Below are positions 1-11,588 of a stretch of DNA of 64,000 nt, piece by piece. Numbering within the stretch: position 1 is the first letter of the stretch; every line of letters begins with the position of its first letter. This DNA is from Spirometra erinaceieuropaei. Its lineage: Eukaryota > Platyhelminthes > Cestoda > Diphyllobothriidea > Diphyllobothriidae. Location of the stretch: assembly GCA_902702965.1 (NCBI GenBank), contig CACRXP010000014.1:2428005-2492004 (forward strand). Reading direction: 5' to 3'. Position numbers and translations under genes: made by a program. Under the pieces are notes generated by a model that worked only from the letters and a program-made list of their open reading frames with translations, was not told where the DNA came from and searched no databases.

Positions 1-1025
1 TTCGACTCAAAAACTATTATTTGAAAAGAATTGTAAATTACCCGTCATGCAACATAAGTTTATAATATTCTAGTTGCCTCAGGATGCCGGCTTTCTAACG
101 AACTTCTTTCCGGCTGAATGCAAAGATTACACCCCGTGAAAAATGACCGCGCAAATAGAATGCATTTTTCGCATTGATTTTTGATGTTCTTAAGCATTAA
201 ATTGTATTTCACGGAAAACATGCATAAAAATATTTATTCTCCTACTCATTCGTTAGAAAATTACGTCTTAATCCAATTTTATCCTCGAAGGAAGGGTATG
301 ATTTGGTTTTCAAAAACGTTGCCAATTATCGAATAACTTTGAACCCGACCTGCCGTTGCACTTGCATTCAGAGCTTCCAAACTACAAGTCGTATATTTTC
401 CGCGTACGAAAACCATACATTTCTTTACAGTATCAAGAGGAGATCATATGGGGTTCATAAAATTTAGCAGTTGATTTCTGCCAGCTCGTAAACTTTACAT
501 GCCACATTGGTAAATGCAGAGACACGACGTTTTATGAACGACCATTTCAAGGTATTAAAAATCTCACAATTGCTGATAGAAGCGAACAGGCGAGTCCCAG
601 GTAGCAGTTCAGAAGATGAAGATGCGATCACTGGGACTGATCGCATCTTCATCTTATGAATCTCACAATTAAAAACTTATACCCTTCCTTCGAGCATAAA
701 ATTAAAAGAAGACGTAATGTTTTGCTGAATGAGCAAAAGAATGAATATTTTTATGCCTGTTTTCCGTGAAACATAATTGAATTCTTGAGGACATCGAAAA
801 TCAATGAGAAAAATGCATGCCACTTATGTAGTCATTTTTTTCAGCGTGGTTTTTGCCTGCGTCCGGAAAGATGTTCGCTCAAAATCCAGCATCCCGAGGT
901 AGTTGAATTAGTATGGAATTATGTTGCAAGATGATTAATTTAAAAACCTTACTTAGGTAATTATTTCGAAACGAAAACGCATTTCAGAACTTCGATCATC
1001 ATTTAATGAGTTAGCCCACATACTG
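1..1025. mobile_element. Foldback DNA transposon (FB family), copy 1, left end outside window
   Basis: Long inverted-arm element. The right arm (about 672-1025) read on the minus strand matches the left arm (1-560) read on the plus strand: shared landmarks are 'GATGCCGGCTTTC', 'TTGATTTTTGATGT', 'GCATAAAAATATT' and 'CTCGAAGGAAGGGTAT'. The right end is CTG at 1023-1025 followed by TA, preceded by the family motif (TTTAATGAGTTAGC). By comparison with the copy at 22094 about 55 bp of the left terminal repeat lies before base 1. It has no coding capacity; the short frame at 464-652 is chance. An unrelated 87-bp insert sits at 572-658. Non-autonomous status is inferred from the lack of a transposase frame. 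Confidence 0.75.
572..658. mobile_element. Minimal PLE-terminus insert with 12-bp target-site duplication
   Basis: The sequence AATCTCACAATT occurs at 560-571 and again at 659-670, flanking an 87-bp insert absent from the other FB copies. Read on the minus strand, the insert resembles the 3' end of the PLE at 25750-25800 (the 'CCCAG.GATCG' block followed by 'CTGGGACTCG'). It ends in an inverted duplicate of the extreme terminus, giving a perfect hairpin: GATGAAGATGCGATCA (615-630) pairs with TGATCGCATCTTCATC. It looks like a PLE insertion reduced to its inverted-repeat tip. Confidence 0.6.
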
Positions 1026-1027
1026 TA

Positions 1028-2255
1028 TATGTATGTATAGTAATATTCCTCGAGTTCAAAAGATATTCTACAGCGAAATTCGTAGCCATATGAATTTGTT
1101 TCAAAGAAAAGTAGAGGTTGTTGTTGTTGAGAGGCCCTAAGTGGTGGAGATTCGGATTGGGTTTCCAAATCCACGAGCACTACCGAATGCCTTGAAAACT
1201 GGTGCACTTCACCCATTCAGGCACCCTCAGAAAAATAGCATGTTCGATTTACAGACACCCTGTGCGTACAGCCAAGGCAAAAGTGACGTAAATTCGTCAA
1301 GTTGAGACAGACAACCCACATAGACAGACGCAACAAAAACATCTGCGGAAAAAACAACCTGCAGACACTCGGGGTAATTGATCGATGACGCACGGCGAGG
1401 GTGACAGAGTTGAGGTAATGGAAGGCCGAAATACGTCAGCAATTTTCCAGACTTGAGAGAGAGAGACGGGGTTTTAATGAAGACTAATATTTTTGTTTTC
1501 GATTCCGCGAACCCTGTCCTAAAGACGCCAAAGGTTATGTTTAGCGACGGACTCTCTCTCTCTCTCTATCCTTGCCACGATGACGTTTGCGGATTTACTG
1601 CACATCTGACATTTGGCGTGTTTGCTAAAGTACTAAACAAATTCCGCCCGTCCAGTTCAGTGCATCGGCTCCCTTTGAAGTACCTCCGGCAGTACTGACT
1701 GACGCTTTTCATAAATGCCGTGTTTCGTGGCCATGACCAATGCGAGGGATTAGTACCAAAGTGAGTGAACCGAACGCTGTCTGAAGAGGCGTCAGTAGTA
1801 CGCTAGAGGAATGCAATGATTGCCTTAAAAAGTTCCCTTACTCAGTAAGACAAAGTGCGAGCCGAAGCAATTCGAAGTGATTCAAGTCAAAAAGCTGTTT
1901 CCATGGAGGGAGTCTCTTAGCAATTAAAACACCTAACCCCAACTGTGAGGGAAAGATGACTAGATATAAGTCCTTAGACGTATTCATTCTGGGTGGCTTT
2001 TGGAAAAAAACTTGATGAAGTTTTTATGTGCAATGCCGGATGCGACTAGATGACCCACTACTTGGAAAAAAGGCGATAAAATCCGCAACCCACAAGTGAT
2101 GACTGATTCACCTTTAAGCAGAACCGAAGCCTGTCGACTGAGTCACATGTGAGCTTGTTAGCATAAACCTCTTGGACTGACTAAGGCAACGAGGCTTTGA
2201 AATAGACCTTACCAGGCGTATGCATTATAAACTAACTATCGAAACGTTGTCGGCC
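1028..2255. other. No recognisable gene or repeat
   Basis: About 1.2 kb in which I recognise nothing. Short GA and TC runs occur at about 1456-1466 and 1551-1568. The short reading frames here (953-1216 minus, 1227-1442 minus, 1453-1698 plus) have no recognisable motif and are probably chance. Confidence 0.4.
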
Positions 2256-2591
2256 GCCAGTGACAGTTAGGCCGTCAGTTAGGCCGTCTGTCCCAAAACA
2301 GAGTGGGCGCAGAAAACTGGTACTTGCGTGTGAAGTAATTTACAATGACAATAGACTTTCGCGGTATCTACCTCGCTCTGTCATCCTCTCCTACCTGGGC
2401 CCGGCGTCAAAACAGAGTCAAGAGGACTGGAGGGAGAGAGGGCACAGGTGGCTGGCACACCAAAAACCCGCACCTTAGCGTGTGTCATCACACCGGCTCG
2501 GATTCCACTGAGTGGGAGTGCCACAGAGGGCACATTCAGAGGAGCCATTGAAGCCTGTCTCTCAGTCCACCATTAGATCACTCCACACAAA
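2256..2591 (-). repeat. Dispersed repeat R3, copy 1
   Basis: Diverged copy of a roughly 250-300 bp repeat seen at least seven times in the window (also about 16350-16960 minus, 33590-33845 plus, 36487-36790 plus, 42295-42640 minus, 48255-48370 plus, 60885-61020 plus). The landmark is 'GCGCAAGTctactct..ctataaactaattcacgcgcaagtca' in broken form, preceded by a C/G-rich stretch. After it comes a tail 'CTCAGTCCACCA..ACTCCACACAAACAC' (2563-2593) that is also present at 16940-16975. The class is unknown. Confidence 0.5.
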
Positions 2592-2604
2592 CACTCACTG
2601 AACT

Positions 2605-2925
2605 ATAGGTAGAATGATATTACCGAAAAAGACAAGGGAGACTGGAATGGCCATTTCTGGCTTATTAGCCGTCGTCAGCCAGTCATACCCAATCCCGAAG
2701 TGTGGCACACCCGAGGCTCGAACTCGCGACCTGTTTGTTAGAAGTCCACGCCTCTAACCACTGAGCCACGAGCCCCTTGCCCTGTCGGTTTCCGATCGGG
2801 AATATACAATGGTAGGGGGCGCTCACCGACCCTTCTTACGGAACTCACTCGCTCTTTTGTGCCTTATGGACTCTCACTAGAGCCCAACCAGCAGCCGCAC
2901 AGCGGCGCATAATATAGACAGAATG
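2605..2925 (-). mobile_element. tRNA-derived SINE, left half of a head-to-head pair
   Basis: On the minus strand the tRNA-like module is at about 2770-2700: A-box-like TGGCTCAGTGGTTAGAGGCG, anticodon-arm region GGACTTCTAAC and B-box-like GAGTTCGAGCCTCGG. The layout resembles tRNA-Arg(UCU), an inference. It is followed by a conserved body ending in CTTGTCTTTTTCGGTAAT. Upstream of the head lies a second module with GTGAGCGCCCCCTACCAT and GCGCCGCTGTGCGGCTGCTGG. It faces the plus-strand copy starting at 2926. Confidence 0.8.
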
Positions 2926-3253
2926 ATCGGTGAGCGCCCCCTACCATTGTATATTCCCGATCGGAAACCAACAGGGCAAAGGGCTCGTGGCTCAGTGGTT
3001 AGAGGCGTCGACTTCTAACAAACAGGTCGCGAGTTCGATCCTCGGGTGTTCCACACTTCGGGGTTTGGTATCACTGGCTGACAACGGCTAATAAGCCAGA
3101 AATGGCCATTCCAGTCTCCCTTGTCTTTGTCGGTAATAGCATGCTGCCTATATCATGCGCCGCTGTGCGGCTGCTGGTTGGGCTTGAGAGAGAGCCCGTA
3201 AGGCACAACAGAACGAGTGAGTTCCGTAAGAACGATCGCTGGGCGCCCCCTAC
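2926..3253 (+). mobile_element. tRNA-derived SINE, right half of a head-to-head pair
   Basis: Plus-strand copy with A-box-like TGGCTCAGTGGTTAGAGGCG at about 2989-3008 and B-box-like GAGTTCGATCCTCGG at about 3030. The body runs to CTTGTCTTTGTCGGTAAT and then the GCGCCGCTGTGCGGCTGCTGG module. The two opposed copies together are flanked by a single 13-bp duplication, CACTCACTGAACT, at 2592-2604 and 3254-3266, so the pair appears to have inserted as one unit. The frame 3071-3256 (minus) is chance within the SINE. Confidence 0.8.
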
Positions 3254-3266
3254 CACTCACTGAACT

Positions 3267-3970
3267 GTCTACCAGGTCCGACTCATTCCGTCAGTTGGCC
3301 ATCCTCCAAGTCAGGACCTTTAGCACTCCCATGATGGATTGAAGCGCGTCAGATTGTTTAGAAGGAAGAATTTGGGCTGAGGCCATCGATTTCTCTTTTT
3401 TCCCACTCCAAGGCCCCAGTCCAACGTTCGAACCGGTCATTTGTCTGATGCGAGCCGTGGGCGCGGCGGCTGACAGAGTCAGAAAATCCATCTGCGCCCG
3501 CCACATGCGTGACCTGCCCCCCCCCCGCCCCCAAACACACACCAGGATTACACGCACAAGGGAGAAGTGGTTCGTACCTCACATGTGTAAGTGTGTGCCA
3601 TCCAGGAGGAGCTAATGTAGACTAGCCCTCAGTTCACCAGTAGGCCATTCGAAACACAAGTACACCACTAGGCTGACTGAGTGGTCTAAACTGAAGCGCC
3701 ATTTAGTAACCTTCCAAGCAATGGCCTTTAGAGCATCGTGATAGACTCAAGCGTGTCAGATTGCTTATAGTGAGGGGTTATGCGCTGAGAGTCGACATTA
3801 CTAGCTCTACCCTATCACATGCATCGGGCGACTGTCTGGAACGGTCAACCAGCTGATGCTAAAATTGGGAGAGATGGCTGACAGAAATGAGAACAGGCCG
3901 TCTGCGCGTGCCACACACACGATCTTGTTCCCCTTAACACACACTGGGATTTCATGAACAAGGTAGTAGA
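3267..3970. repeat. Two diverged tandem copies of a ~385-bp repeat
   Basis: The segment at about 3310-3590 recurs in the same orientation at about 3700-3970. Matching landmarks are 'CGTCAGATTG' / 'TGTCAGATTG', 'GGCTGACAGA', 'TCTGCGC.CGCCACA' and 'ACACACAC..GGATT.CA'. The link at about 3605-3700 (GGAGCTAATGTAGACTAGC) also occurs inverted at 21478-21566. A C run is present at about 3519-3529. No protein is recognised; the minus-strand frames here are chance. Confidence 0.45.
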
Positions 3971-4780
3971 CCGTTCGAATCTCACATGCAGCAGAGGAAC
4001 CACATGGAGAAGGAAGTTGAGGAGCACACTTCCCACTTACATAGGAGGGACCGGTGCGGAGTGTTGGAGGTGTTCATGTGAGGTGCGTGTGTTGATAGAT
4101 GAACGCGTGGTGATGTTGGCATGTCTCCGGGTGATTTATCATAGGTTTTCATGGAATTACTCGCGAGACAATAACACCATGCGGTAGCTGAATATGTGAG
4201 GTCAGCGCAGGCGGTTGAGACGATGGCGTCTGGTGTACGCTGGTGCTTCAGTCCTTAGTTTCCCAGTCTCTGTGCGATAGATTTGCAGGTGGTCGACCAG
4301 GTCAGTGAGTGAAGTGAATGTGCGATCGCCATGAGGATATGTTAGGACCGAGTCCATATTGCTAGATGTGGGAGCAGTGCTGGTGAGGATGATGGATAAC
4401 GGCGCATCGGGAGTGTTCTCACCGGCGACTGGAGTGGGAGGGGTGGTGGTCGCGGCTGTGGAGGCTATAGCAAAGATGATGGAGATAACGGTGCTCGACG
4501 TGACGGATCACCGGGATTGTGATCGCCGGTGGTGAAGGTGGCTGCCATCGTGGACGCCATCGGGGTTGATGCGGGGACGGCTGAGAAAGCAGGAGTTGGG
4601 TTTGCTGGGCTGTTAGTGCAGTGGGTTCGGAGATTTAAAATGAGGCTAATCCACGCGCGGAATGTCTGTGGACAGCGCGGGAATGTTGAAAGGGGCTGGA
4701 GGTTGACATTGTGGGTCAGGGTGCCCGAAGCCTGCGAGCTTCTTTTTAGCTTGGGCAGCAATGATCCGACTGACTTCATA
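3950..4780 (-). pseudogene. Zinc-finger tail of a LINE ORF2, broken
   Basis: On the minus strand, frames at 4779-4200 encode diverged C2H2-type segments with stops. An N-terminal segment contains 'FPRCPQTFRAWISLILNLRT', then a Thr/Ser/Pro-rich linker, then 'DRTFTSLTDLVDHLQIYRTE' followed by 'YTRRHRLNRLR'. Spacing and linkers resemble the repeated C2H2 fingers at the C terminus of flatworm LINE endonuclease-reverse transcriptases; that family assignment is from general knowledge and moderately certain. Several finger cysteines are lost (for example HC replaced by YPHG). A better-preserved homologue lies at 17040-17800 on the same strand. Downstream on the plus strand it abuts a PLE relic at 4790. 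Confidence 0.55.
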
Positions 4781-4789
4781 GACTGGTGT

Positions 4790-5492
4790 TACAAAGTGGC
4801 AGATAGGAGTGTGGAGACACAAAGAGTACGGTATTTACAGACCGTAGTTGCCACACAGCCACATAATTGGCAGCTCTCACATGGTCGTAGTTGATGAGAT
4901 GATGACTTGTTAATCCGCACTCGTGTCGTTAATTGCCGTAATTTCATTCCCGTAGTGGATTCTTGGCGTGATAATGACTCGGTCATTTGGTTCATTGTCG
5001 CTAGAACTGTCCAGCCGCCAACACTCTCACTGCATGGCCAATTACTCTTCCCGAGCAAAGTCCCAGTACAAAAAGTGGATTTGGCAGGTCATCGCGTTTG
5101 TTGATCGACTGGGGAGGTCGGAGAACCATGGCTCAAACAATGGTGGAGGGTCGCTCACTGTTCGTTTTCACGGAACTCAAACAGTTCGCGGCTCATACGG
5201 TTGTCACCTCTTTCGATAATTTCAGACTCATCCAACTTGGAGGTGTAGTTGAGTCCCGTTAATTGGGCTACGACCTGAGCGTTAGCGTCATTCCTCCTGC
5301 TCACTGCTGCTGCTGCTGCTGCGTGTTCGGCCTTCGCGTTTGGAGTAATCCCCTAATCTCTCGGACAAAATCGATTTGTCCAAAGCCGCGCCAGATCTGA
5401 CAAACGACTCCAGACGATTCCTGTCTTGCCAATTTGCCTTTTAGTCTTACATGACGTGCTAAAAAAGCAGGTCTGCCACTTTTGAGAATCAA
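4790..5492 (-). pseudogene. Penelope-like element relic, GIY-YIG end and 3' UTR
   Basis: On the minus strand a frame beginning about 5492 reads through 'LARQESSGVVCQIWRGFGQI', the start of a GIY-YIG endonuclease domain (normal form GVVYxIxC...FVGET). Further down, interrupted by stops, is 'LDESEIIERGDNRMSRELFE', the end of the same domain. A (CTG)n tract at about 5307-5323 interrupts it. The rest, 5230-4790, matches the untranslated 3' region of the PLE fragments at 18200-18620 and 20985-21350 ('TGATAATGACTCGGTCATTT', 'CTCTTCCCGAGCAAAG'). The reverse transcriptase is missing. Confidence 0.7.
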
Positions 5493-5739
5493 TCGCTTGT
5501 CTTTTATTCCAGACTCATAGGAGGCGCTAGAACTTTACCCTGCCTTTCCTACCGAACAGTCCTTTAGACTAACGTATTTTTGACAGTCAAAAATTGGCAG
5601 AAGTGCGATGAGTTCCGCCGGTCGGCGAAAAAGCCTGGGTGACAGTGTAAGTGGATTTACGAGAAGAGTGTCGACAAGGGCTGGATTCATTTGCGGCTAA
5701 CCAAGTTGGTAAGTAATCTATACGTCTCTTTGATGGGCC

Positions 5740-5989
5740 TCGCAAAGTTTAAGAAATACGGTCCATGACAGTGGAATTGGCCAATAAATGAACGTATAAT
5801 GATCCGCTGGCCGCGTTAGTACTGTTTTGACTACAAGACGACTTGAGTGGCAGGGTGGCGATTTAACACCAATTTGTCGTAGGCCATCATGGTGCATATT
5901 ATTGAAAGCAACGGAGTGTCCAGTTATATAAGAACAACAAGTTACATATTTTTGCTGTGTTACAGGTAAAGGAGTATACGCAAAATGCG
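5740..5989 (-). repeat. Dispersed repeat R5, copy 1
   Basis: About 250 bp that is the reverse complement of 17882-18125. Shared blocks include CATGATGGCCTACGACAAAT, AAATCGCCACCCTGCC and GCCAGCGGATC, with the two copies colinear along their length. No coding signal. Both copies lie beside PLE fragments, but in different relative orientations, so it may be an independent repeat. The DNA between 5493 and 5740 is unassigned. Confidence 0.6.
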
Positions 5990-6415
<426 letters not shown>

Positions 6416-6569
6416 AACCCGCTTGTCCCGTAGCTCGACGGGTGAACGCACTTCGAACATCGTTGGTGTTCCCGATCGCAATTGGCAGGACAACGGACCG
6501 TTGGTTCAAGGGCCAAGAACGTTGGGCTTAAAAACGCTCGATGACCAAAGAACGTGGGATCGAGGTTCA

Positions 6570-7078
6570 AATGCTGAAAACCTGGGATTGGACATGATTG
6601 GCTGATGACGGCTAATAAGCCAGAAGGGGCAACTCTAGTCTCTCTTGTCATTGTCGGTTATCTCCTACTGCGCATACAACTAACCGCTGTGCGACTGACC
6701 GCGGAGCTCTAGATAGAGCTCAAAATCTCAACGGATGAGCATGTCCAATAACCGGTCGGCGAACGCCCTCTGCTATAACACACCGACAGGACAAGAAGTC
6801 CGTGGCTCAATGCTTAGAGGCGTCGGACTTCTAACAAACAGGTCGCGAGTTCCAACTCTAGGTGTTCCACACTTGGGGGTTGGGAATGACCGGCTAACGA
6901 CGACTAATAGGCTAGAAATGACCACTTCAGTTTCCCTTGTCTTTGTCGGTAATACCATTCCGCCTATATCATGCGCCACCGTGCGGCTTCTAGTTGGGCT
7001 CGAGAGAGAGAGTCCGTAAGGCAAAACGGGACGAAGGAGTTCCGTGGAAACGATCAGTAAGCGTCCCTTTACCACAAA
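6570..7078 (+). mobile_element. Two adjoining diverged SINE copies
   Basis: A body fragment (GGCTGATGACGGCTAATAAG at 6600, 'CTTGTCATTGTCGGTTAT') runs to about 6715. A further copy follows with a tRNA head at about 6800-6865 (TGGCTCAATGCTTAGAGGCG, GGACTTCTAACAAACAGGTC), a body to about 6955, and the GCGCCACCGTGCGGCTTCTAG module to 7075. Frames here are chance. Confidence 0.7.
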
Positions 7079-7199
7079 CTAGTGTGCTGCGCTCTTTAAT
7101 GGCAAATTCGCAACATCTGCGGATATGTAAGTGTCATCTAATCAAGAGTTCACCCGTTTGTAGGCTAGCGTGGTCGTAGTACATTTGATGCATACAGTG

Positions 7200-8311
7200 C
7201 AGTAGGTGAAGTATTTGATGAAATACTAACCGAAATTCGGCATTGTGTTTTCGATTAGAAAGAACTGGTCATTCGGGGTTGCAATCGATTGAAAATACTG
7301 AATCTAAAACATATTTGCTAGTATATCAAGGACGCCGTCACCAATAACTGCAAAATACATTTGCCGAATAAAATATTTCTTGCTACACAGAGAATAATAT
7401 GCTTACGATTGCCCCTGCTAATGCTATTCGAACTGATTTACCACTGACCGGTATCTCAATATATACCTTTATATAAACGTTTGTCCTATCTCAGGTTATA
7501 TTCTTTCTGCTTTAATCAATCGCATCTCGAACAGTACCAAATCAACAAAATTGCATCGCATCCTCGTATAACAGTTTTGCGACCCTGAATCAAACATTAC
7601 TCAGTTACTTGTATGGGACTCATCATAAAAGGCTGACTATTAAGGGTTGATGGCTTTAAATATATGCACGACTGACAATTTTGAACTTTATTGTGCTTGT
7701 ATTGTTGCATGTATTCTGTTTTTGTTTGTATAGACTTCCAGAAATTGTTTTTAAAACTTATGTTCACTTATTTGCCACAGTTCTTGGTGTTGTCAACTCT
7801 TCCGCTTCTCTAAAAATGGTTACCTTTAGACAATGTAATCTTAATTTTAATACTTCATTTATGCTTTCATTGCAGTCAAAGGCGTGCATTATTAGTTAAG
7901 GGTTTTGTTCGATACACCTGGGGCGGTTTGCGATTGATAAGAGATACTTAGTAAGTCACATACTGTGACCTTTCTCCGAGTATAAACTATGAAGGTGCAA
8001 TTTGCCCCCCCCCCAATTTGTTCAAGAAGGGTATTTTTTGTGTGTTTTCTGTGAAACCAATTTGATTTTAAAAGGGCGCCGATTCGATAGAAGCAGTTTA
8101 CACTACCTAGGCAATCAAAGTGTGACGATTGCCATTCTTTGTAGGCGGTCCGAAAGAAGCATATTCTATAACCGGCAATGTGGTGCGACTTACATATTTA
8201 GGAATTATGCTTCACGATAATCAATATTGTAGTTCCACTTGGGTAATCCTTCCTAATCAAAAGCATGTTTCATAGTTTTGGTTGATATTTCATCAGATAC
8301 GTCACTTATAC
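7200..8311. mobile_element. Foldback DNA transposon (FB family), diverged copy
   Basis: The left end CAGTAGGTGAAGTATTTGAT starts at 7200 and is followed by 'CCGAAATTC'. The right arm at about 8030-8311 follows the family order with substitutions: 'GTTTTCTGTGAAACCAATTTGATT', 'GGTCCGAAAGAAGCATATTC', 'TAGGAATTATGCTTCACGAT', 'ACTTGGGTAATCC', 'TTTGGTTGATATTTCATCAG'. The frames at 7681-7899 and 8002-8220 lie within it and are not supported as genes. A C run occurs at 8006-8014. Confidence 0.55.
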
Positions 8312-8660
8312 GTAAGTGCGATTTCGTAGTACCCAAACACACGTAATGACTTAAAGTCCAGACTGATGTTCTGTCGACTATTCCACTGTTGCTCGGACAA
8401 CTGTGGAGGCTTCGGCTCTTCAACTGGATACTCCAGCAATATGTAGATCAGTCCTTATATAAAGACTTCATACCCAAGAGTGGTAGGCCAGTTAGTTTAC
8501 AAATTATTAAGGGCAAGACTTAGAGTCGAGTGCACACACATGACACTATTATATCCATTCAGACACAGTGGATGGCAAAACTGACAGGGCATGATGACCA
8601 AAATTCGGATGACTAGGTAGCGCTATCTCGAGCGCTATGCCTTCTACTTACGAGTTATCT
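8312..8660. other. No recognisable feature
   Basis: I see no gene, RNA or repeat match in this stretch. Confidence 0.35.
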
Positions 8661-8664
8661 GGCT

Positions 8665-9012
8665 AAACAAAATGGTGCACTTTCTTGACGCAACCCACCC
8701 CCCCCCTTATATCCCGGTAATTTTTTGTACGAATATCTGCCACAGACCTCATCTGCGTATTTGCTCATACCTCACTGGTAGGGGACATTAGTCCGAGTGA
8801 GACAGATTTACCAGAATTAATTTTATCGGTTTGAAAATAAGTTTCTGTCCATGTAAAGCAGGTACAGCAAGAAGTAAACAAACAGGCTATTTTAGAAATA
8901 ACAAGAGTCCTTTCTTTTTCTTCTTCTACTTCTTCTTTTTCTTCAAGATACTGGCTCATGGATCAGGGCGATTTGCAGACCAAAACAAAGCAACGCCGCT
9001 GACGTCTGGTCT
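8665..9012 (+). repeat. Dispersed repeat R7, copy 1
   Basis: Direct repeat of 18970-19300. Shared blocks are TATCCCGGTAATTT, 'CTCACTGGTAGGGGACATTAG', 'TCCGAGTGAGACAGATT', an internal TTC/CTT pyrimidine tract (8912-8943) and 'GGATCAGGGCGATTT'. The opposing frame 8765-8959 is a translation of the pyrimidine tract and not a credible gene. Confidence 0.65.
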
Positions 9013-10374
9013 CTCGATATATCAAGTGCGTACTTATCATATGTAACCGTTATTGAAGTAACCGCAAAATGTTCCATTACCAATTGGTCAGCTTAGCAGG
9101 TTATGTATTGTAGGAGGATATTCGAACGTTTAGTTTAGCCAACGTACAATTTAAAAATTGAACGGGACTAAGGTTAGTCGTTTTGGAGCTATAGTAATAT
9201 TTTATGTTGCGCTTATATTCGAAGAATTAAGTAAAAATTAAGTAAAAATGACATAAGTGTTTTTAAACTGGACATAAAAAAGAGAGTGCCGTTTGCGACT
9301 GAAATATTATCCACATAAGCCAGGAAAGGGTATGAACGAAATTGATTTAATTTTCTTATTGACTGTATATCGGAAAGAGACAAATGATGTTGGCATCCAT
9401 CTGATAATGGTCTGGGAGAGCCCTATCCAGAGAGACATTTGATTGCGCAGGGTTGGGTATTTGAAATTTAGTATATCCATTTCATTTCATTGTCATGGAG
9501 GTCCGTCTTCTTTGGCTGCTGTGGTTTATGTTTAGACAGACTTATAAGTATGACCCACACCCTCATTCATGGATAAAAGCACCCTCAAGAGCACCCTGTT
9601 CGGCTAGAAAGCTTTACGATCTATTTTTTGTGGTAGTTTCATAACTTAAATCTACAGACGCCACGTCTTTAGGCACAAAACCGTAAAACACTTGCTGAAA
9701 TTTCGTTGACGGATTGGGACTCAGCAGTTTCAACCGTTGTCAAAAATACATAATGATTTCGTGGAGGAGACATTTTCCCAGTGCATATAACAGGTAAGCC
9801 CGTTATTACGTTTTCATATTTTTAATCGTCGGATACCCCAGCAAAACGTTTACTTCTCCAGTGTCAACCATATTCTGGTCAGTGTGAAAATGAAAAACTC
9901 TCATAAAAATTCCTGCTTAGCATTTTGAAAACATTAACTAGACGTTAGGCACCTTCGAATGGCTGTCATAATGCATACTGCACGACGTATGGGAGGATAC
10001 TTGGCTCGAGGGTCAGAAAAAGGACATATGAAACACTAATCTACTTATTCTATTTCATTTATTCGATTGTTTGCACGGGCATGCATTGTGAACTTCTACA
10101 GATTAATTTTGTTCATTTGAAATGAATTCGCCCTTCTCTGGTATTTCCGTTTTCCTCAAAATAATTTCTGACCAATTAAATATTCCTTTTAACACGCCTT
10201 TAATGTCCTCAAGGCCGAAGATCATTTATTGTTAATTGGGCATTTTGACAGGCGTATGTAGCTGGTTTCGGACGTACAAGGAAATCTTTGTGAAGTTACG
10301 CATACGCTGGTGATTAAGGTTGCCTACTGTTTATACTATAAAAACACCAAACCGCTACTGTGCTACGCATACCC
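9013..10374. other. Unassigned AT-rich DNA
   Basis: Nothing here matches another part of the window or a coding family I recognise. Confidence 0.35.
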
Positions 10375-10583
10375 AAAGTATGTAAGGTAACTCATAAAAA
10401 AGACGACGAAAATGGCTTATTCGCCCAGCCTATTCATGCAAATGTAATTTTTGCATGCGCTCTGCGTTTATAAATAATTTTATTTGTCAACTTTTTTAAA
10501 GATTGATCAGAAATCTACATAATCTTATATTTCGGTGGTTTTCTGTACATTGCGGCGCATTTCATAAGACATGTCACGTACTG
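10375..10583. mobile_element. Possible short MITE with mariner-like ends
   Basis: The right end (GCATTTCATAAGACATGTCA then CGTACTG, followed by TA) fits the terminal motif of the 11280-13187 transposon. The left end (AAAGTATGTAAGGTAACTCA) fits it poorly. The interior is about 150 bp and non-coding. Confidence 0.35.
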
Positions 10584-11277
10584 TACATATACTCACAATT
10601 CCGATTGCATCTGAAAATACGTGCACCAGTCCCCCCACAACGATTTATGAATTATACATAACTTTGACAAAATGAGAAACGATTTTTTAAATGACTTTGA
10701 GGTTTTTTGGGTTTCATCATGTGACGCAAGTTTCCTGCAGAAATTCTAAATCAAGTTATTTTAATGTATTTGCGAATAAAGCCCAGTGTACTCATAATAT
10801 CCACACTGGAGAAATACTAGGATTATCAGTCTTGGGAAAAGTTCCTTTAGAGATCACGGGATACCTCTCATAACCCGTTAACAAACACTTTTGGCGTTTG
10901 TGAGCACTCATTCAGATAACATAAACGAAGACCGCGTGACGGATAAAATCTCTTGAGCCTTTGAGTTCAGTTAAAGGACGAGGGAAGGCGTCAGCATAGA
11001 ACTGTAATTAAAATAAATGTAGCACGACAAATCACAGAGGACTTCACAGAAGAATAAAACTCCAGAGTTGGAGTTTTTTTACAAAGGTGAGTCTTGGACA
11101 AATCTTTGATGAGGGGTAAAGATAAGACATTTTGGAACGTTAGACATGACTAAAACCATCTTGTTGAATGTTGCTCCTGTTTCGGAAAAAAATAAAGATC
11201 GACGTATTAAAAGACTCTGTTCCTTGATAGAACGTTGATAAGAGGAACCCCTATTGCTCGGTCTCGAATGTGGCTAA
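10584..11277. other. Unassigned DNA
   Basis: No repeat match or recognisable protein. The frame 10691-10873 has no motif I can name. Confidence 0.35.
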
Positions 11278-11588
11278 TACAGTACCTGTGCTAACTCATG
11301 AAATGTCACGAATTAACACAGGTTAACGACTTTAACGCAAAATCGGTAAACACTACAGCTCCCAAAGTCTGATAGCGGAAAATAAACGATGTGCCAAAGA
11401 AATAAAGCAAAGTTTGGTTAAGAAAATATTATTTACTGAGATAAAAATAAATAATATTTGTCAAAAGTCACATTTTCGAGAAACGCCTACATTACAACCA
11501 AGTTAATAAAGGCTACGTATGAGGACGTATAAAGGAGGAGGGCGCATAAAAGGTCAAAAATAATTAAGGACAGAAACAGATACAAAAA

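Noticed and set aside
2989..3060. Functional tRNA-Arg gene
   Set aside because: A and B boxes are present, but the anticodon stem does not pair properly and the segment is continuous with a repeated SINE body.
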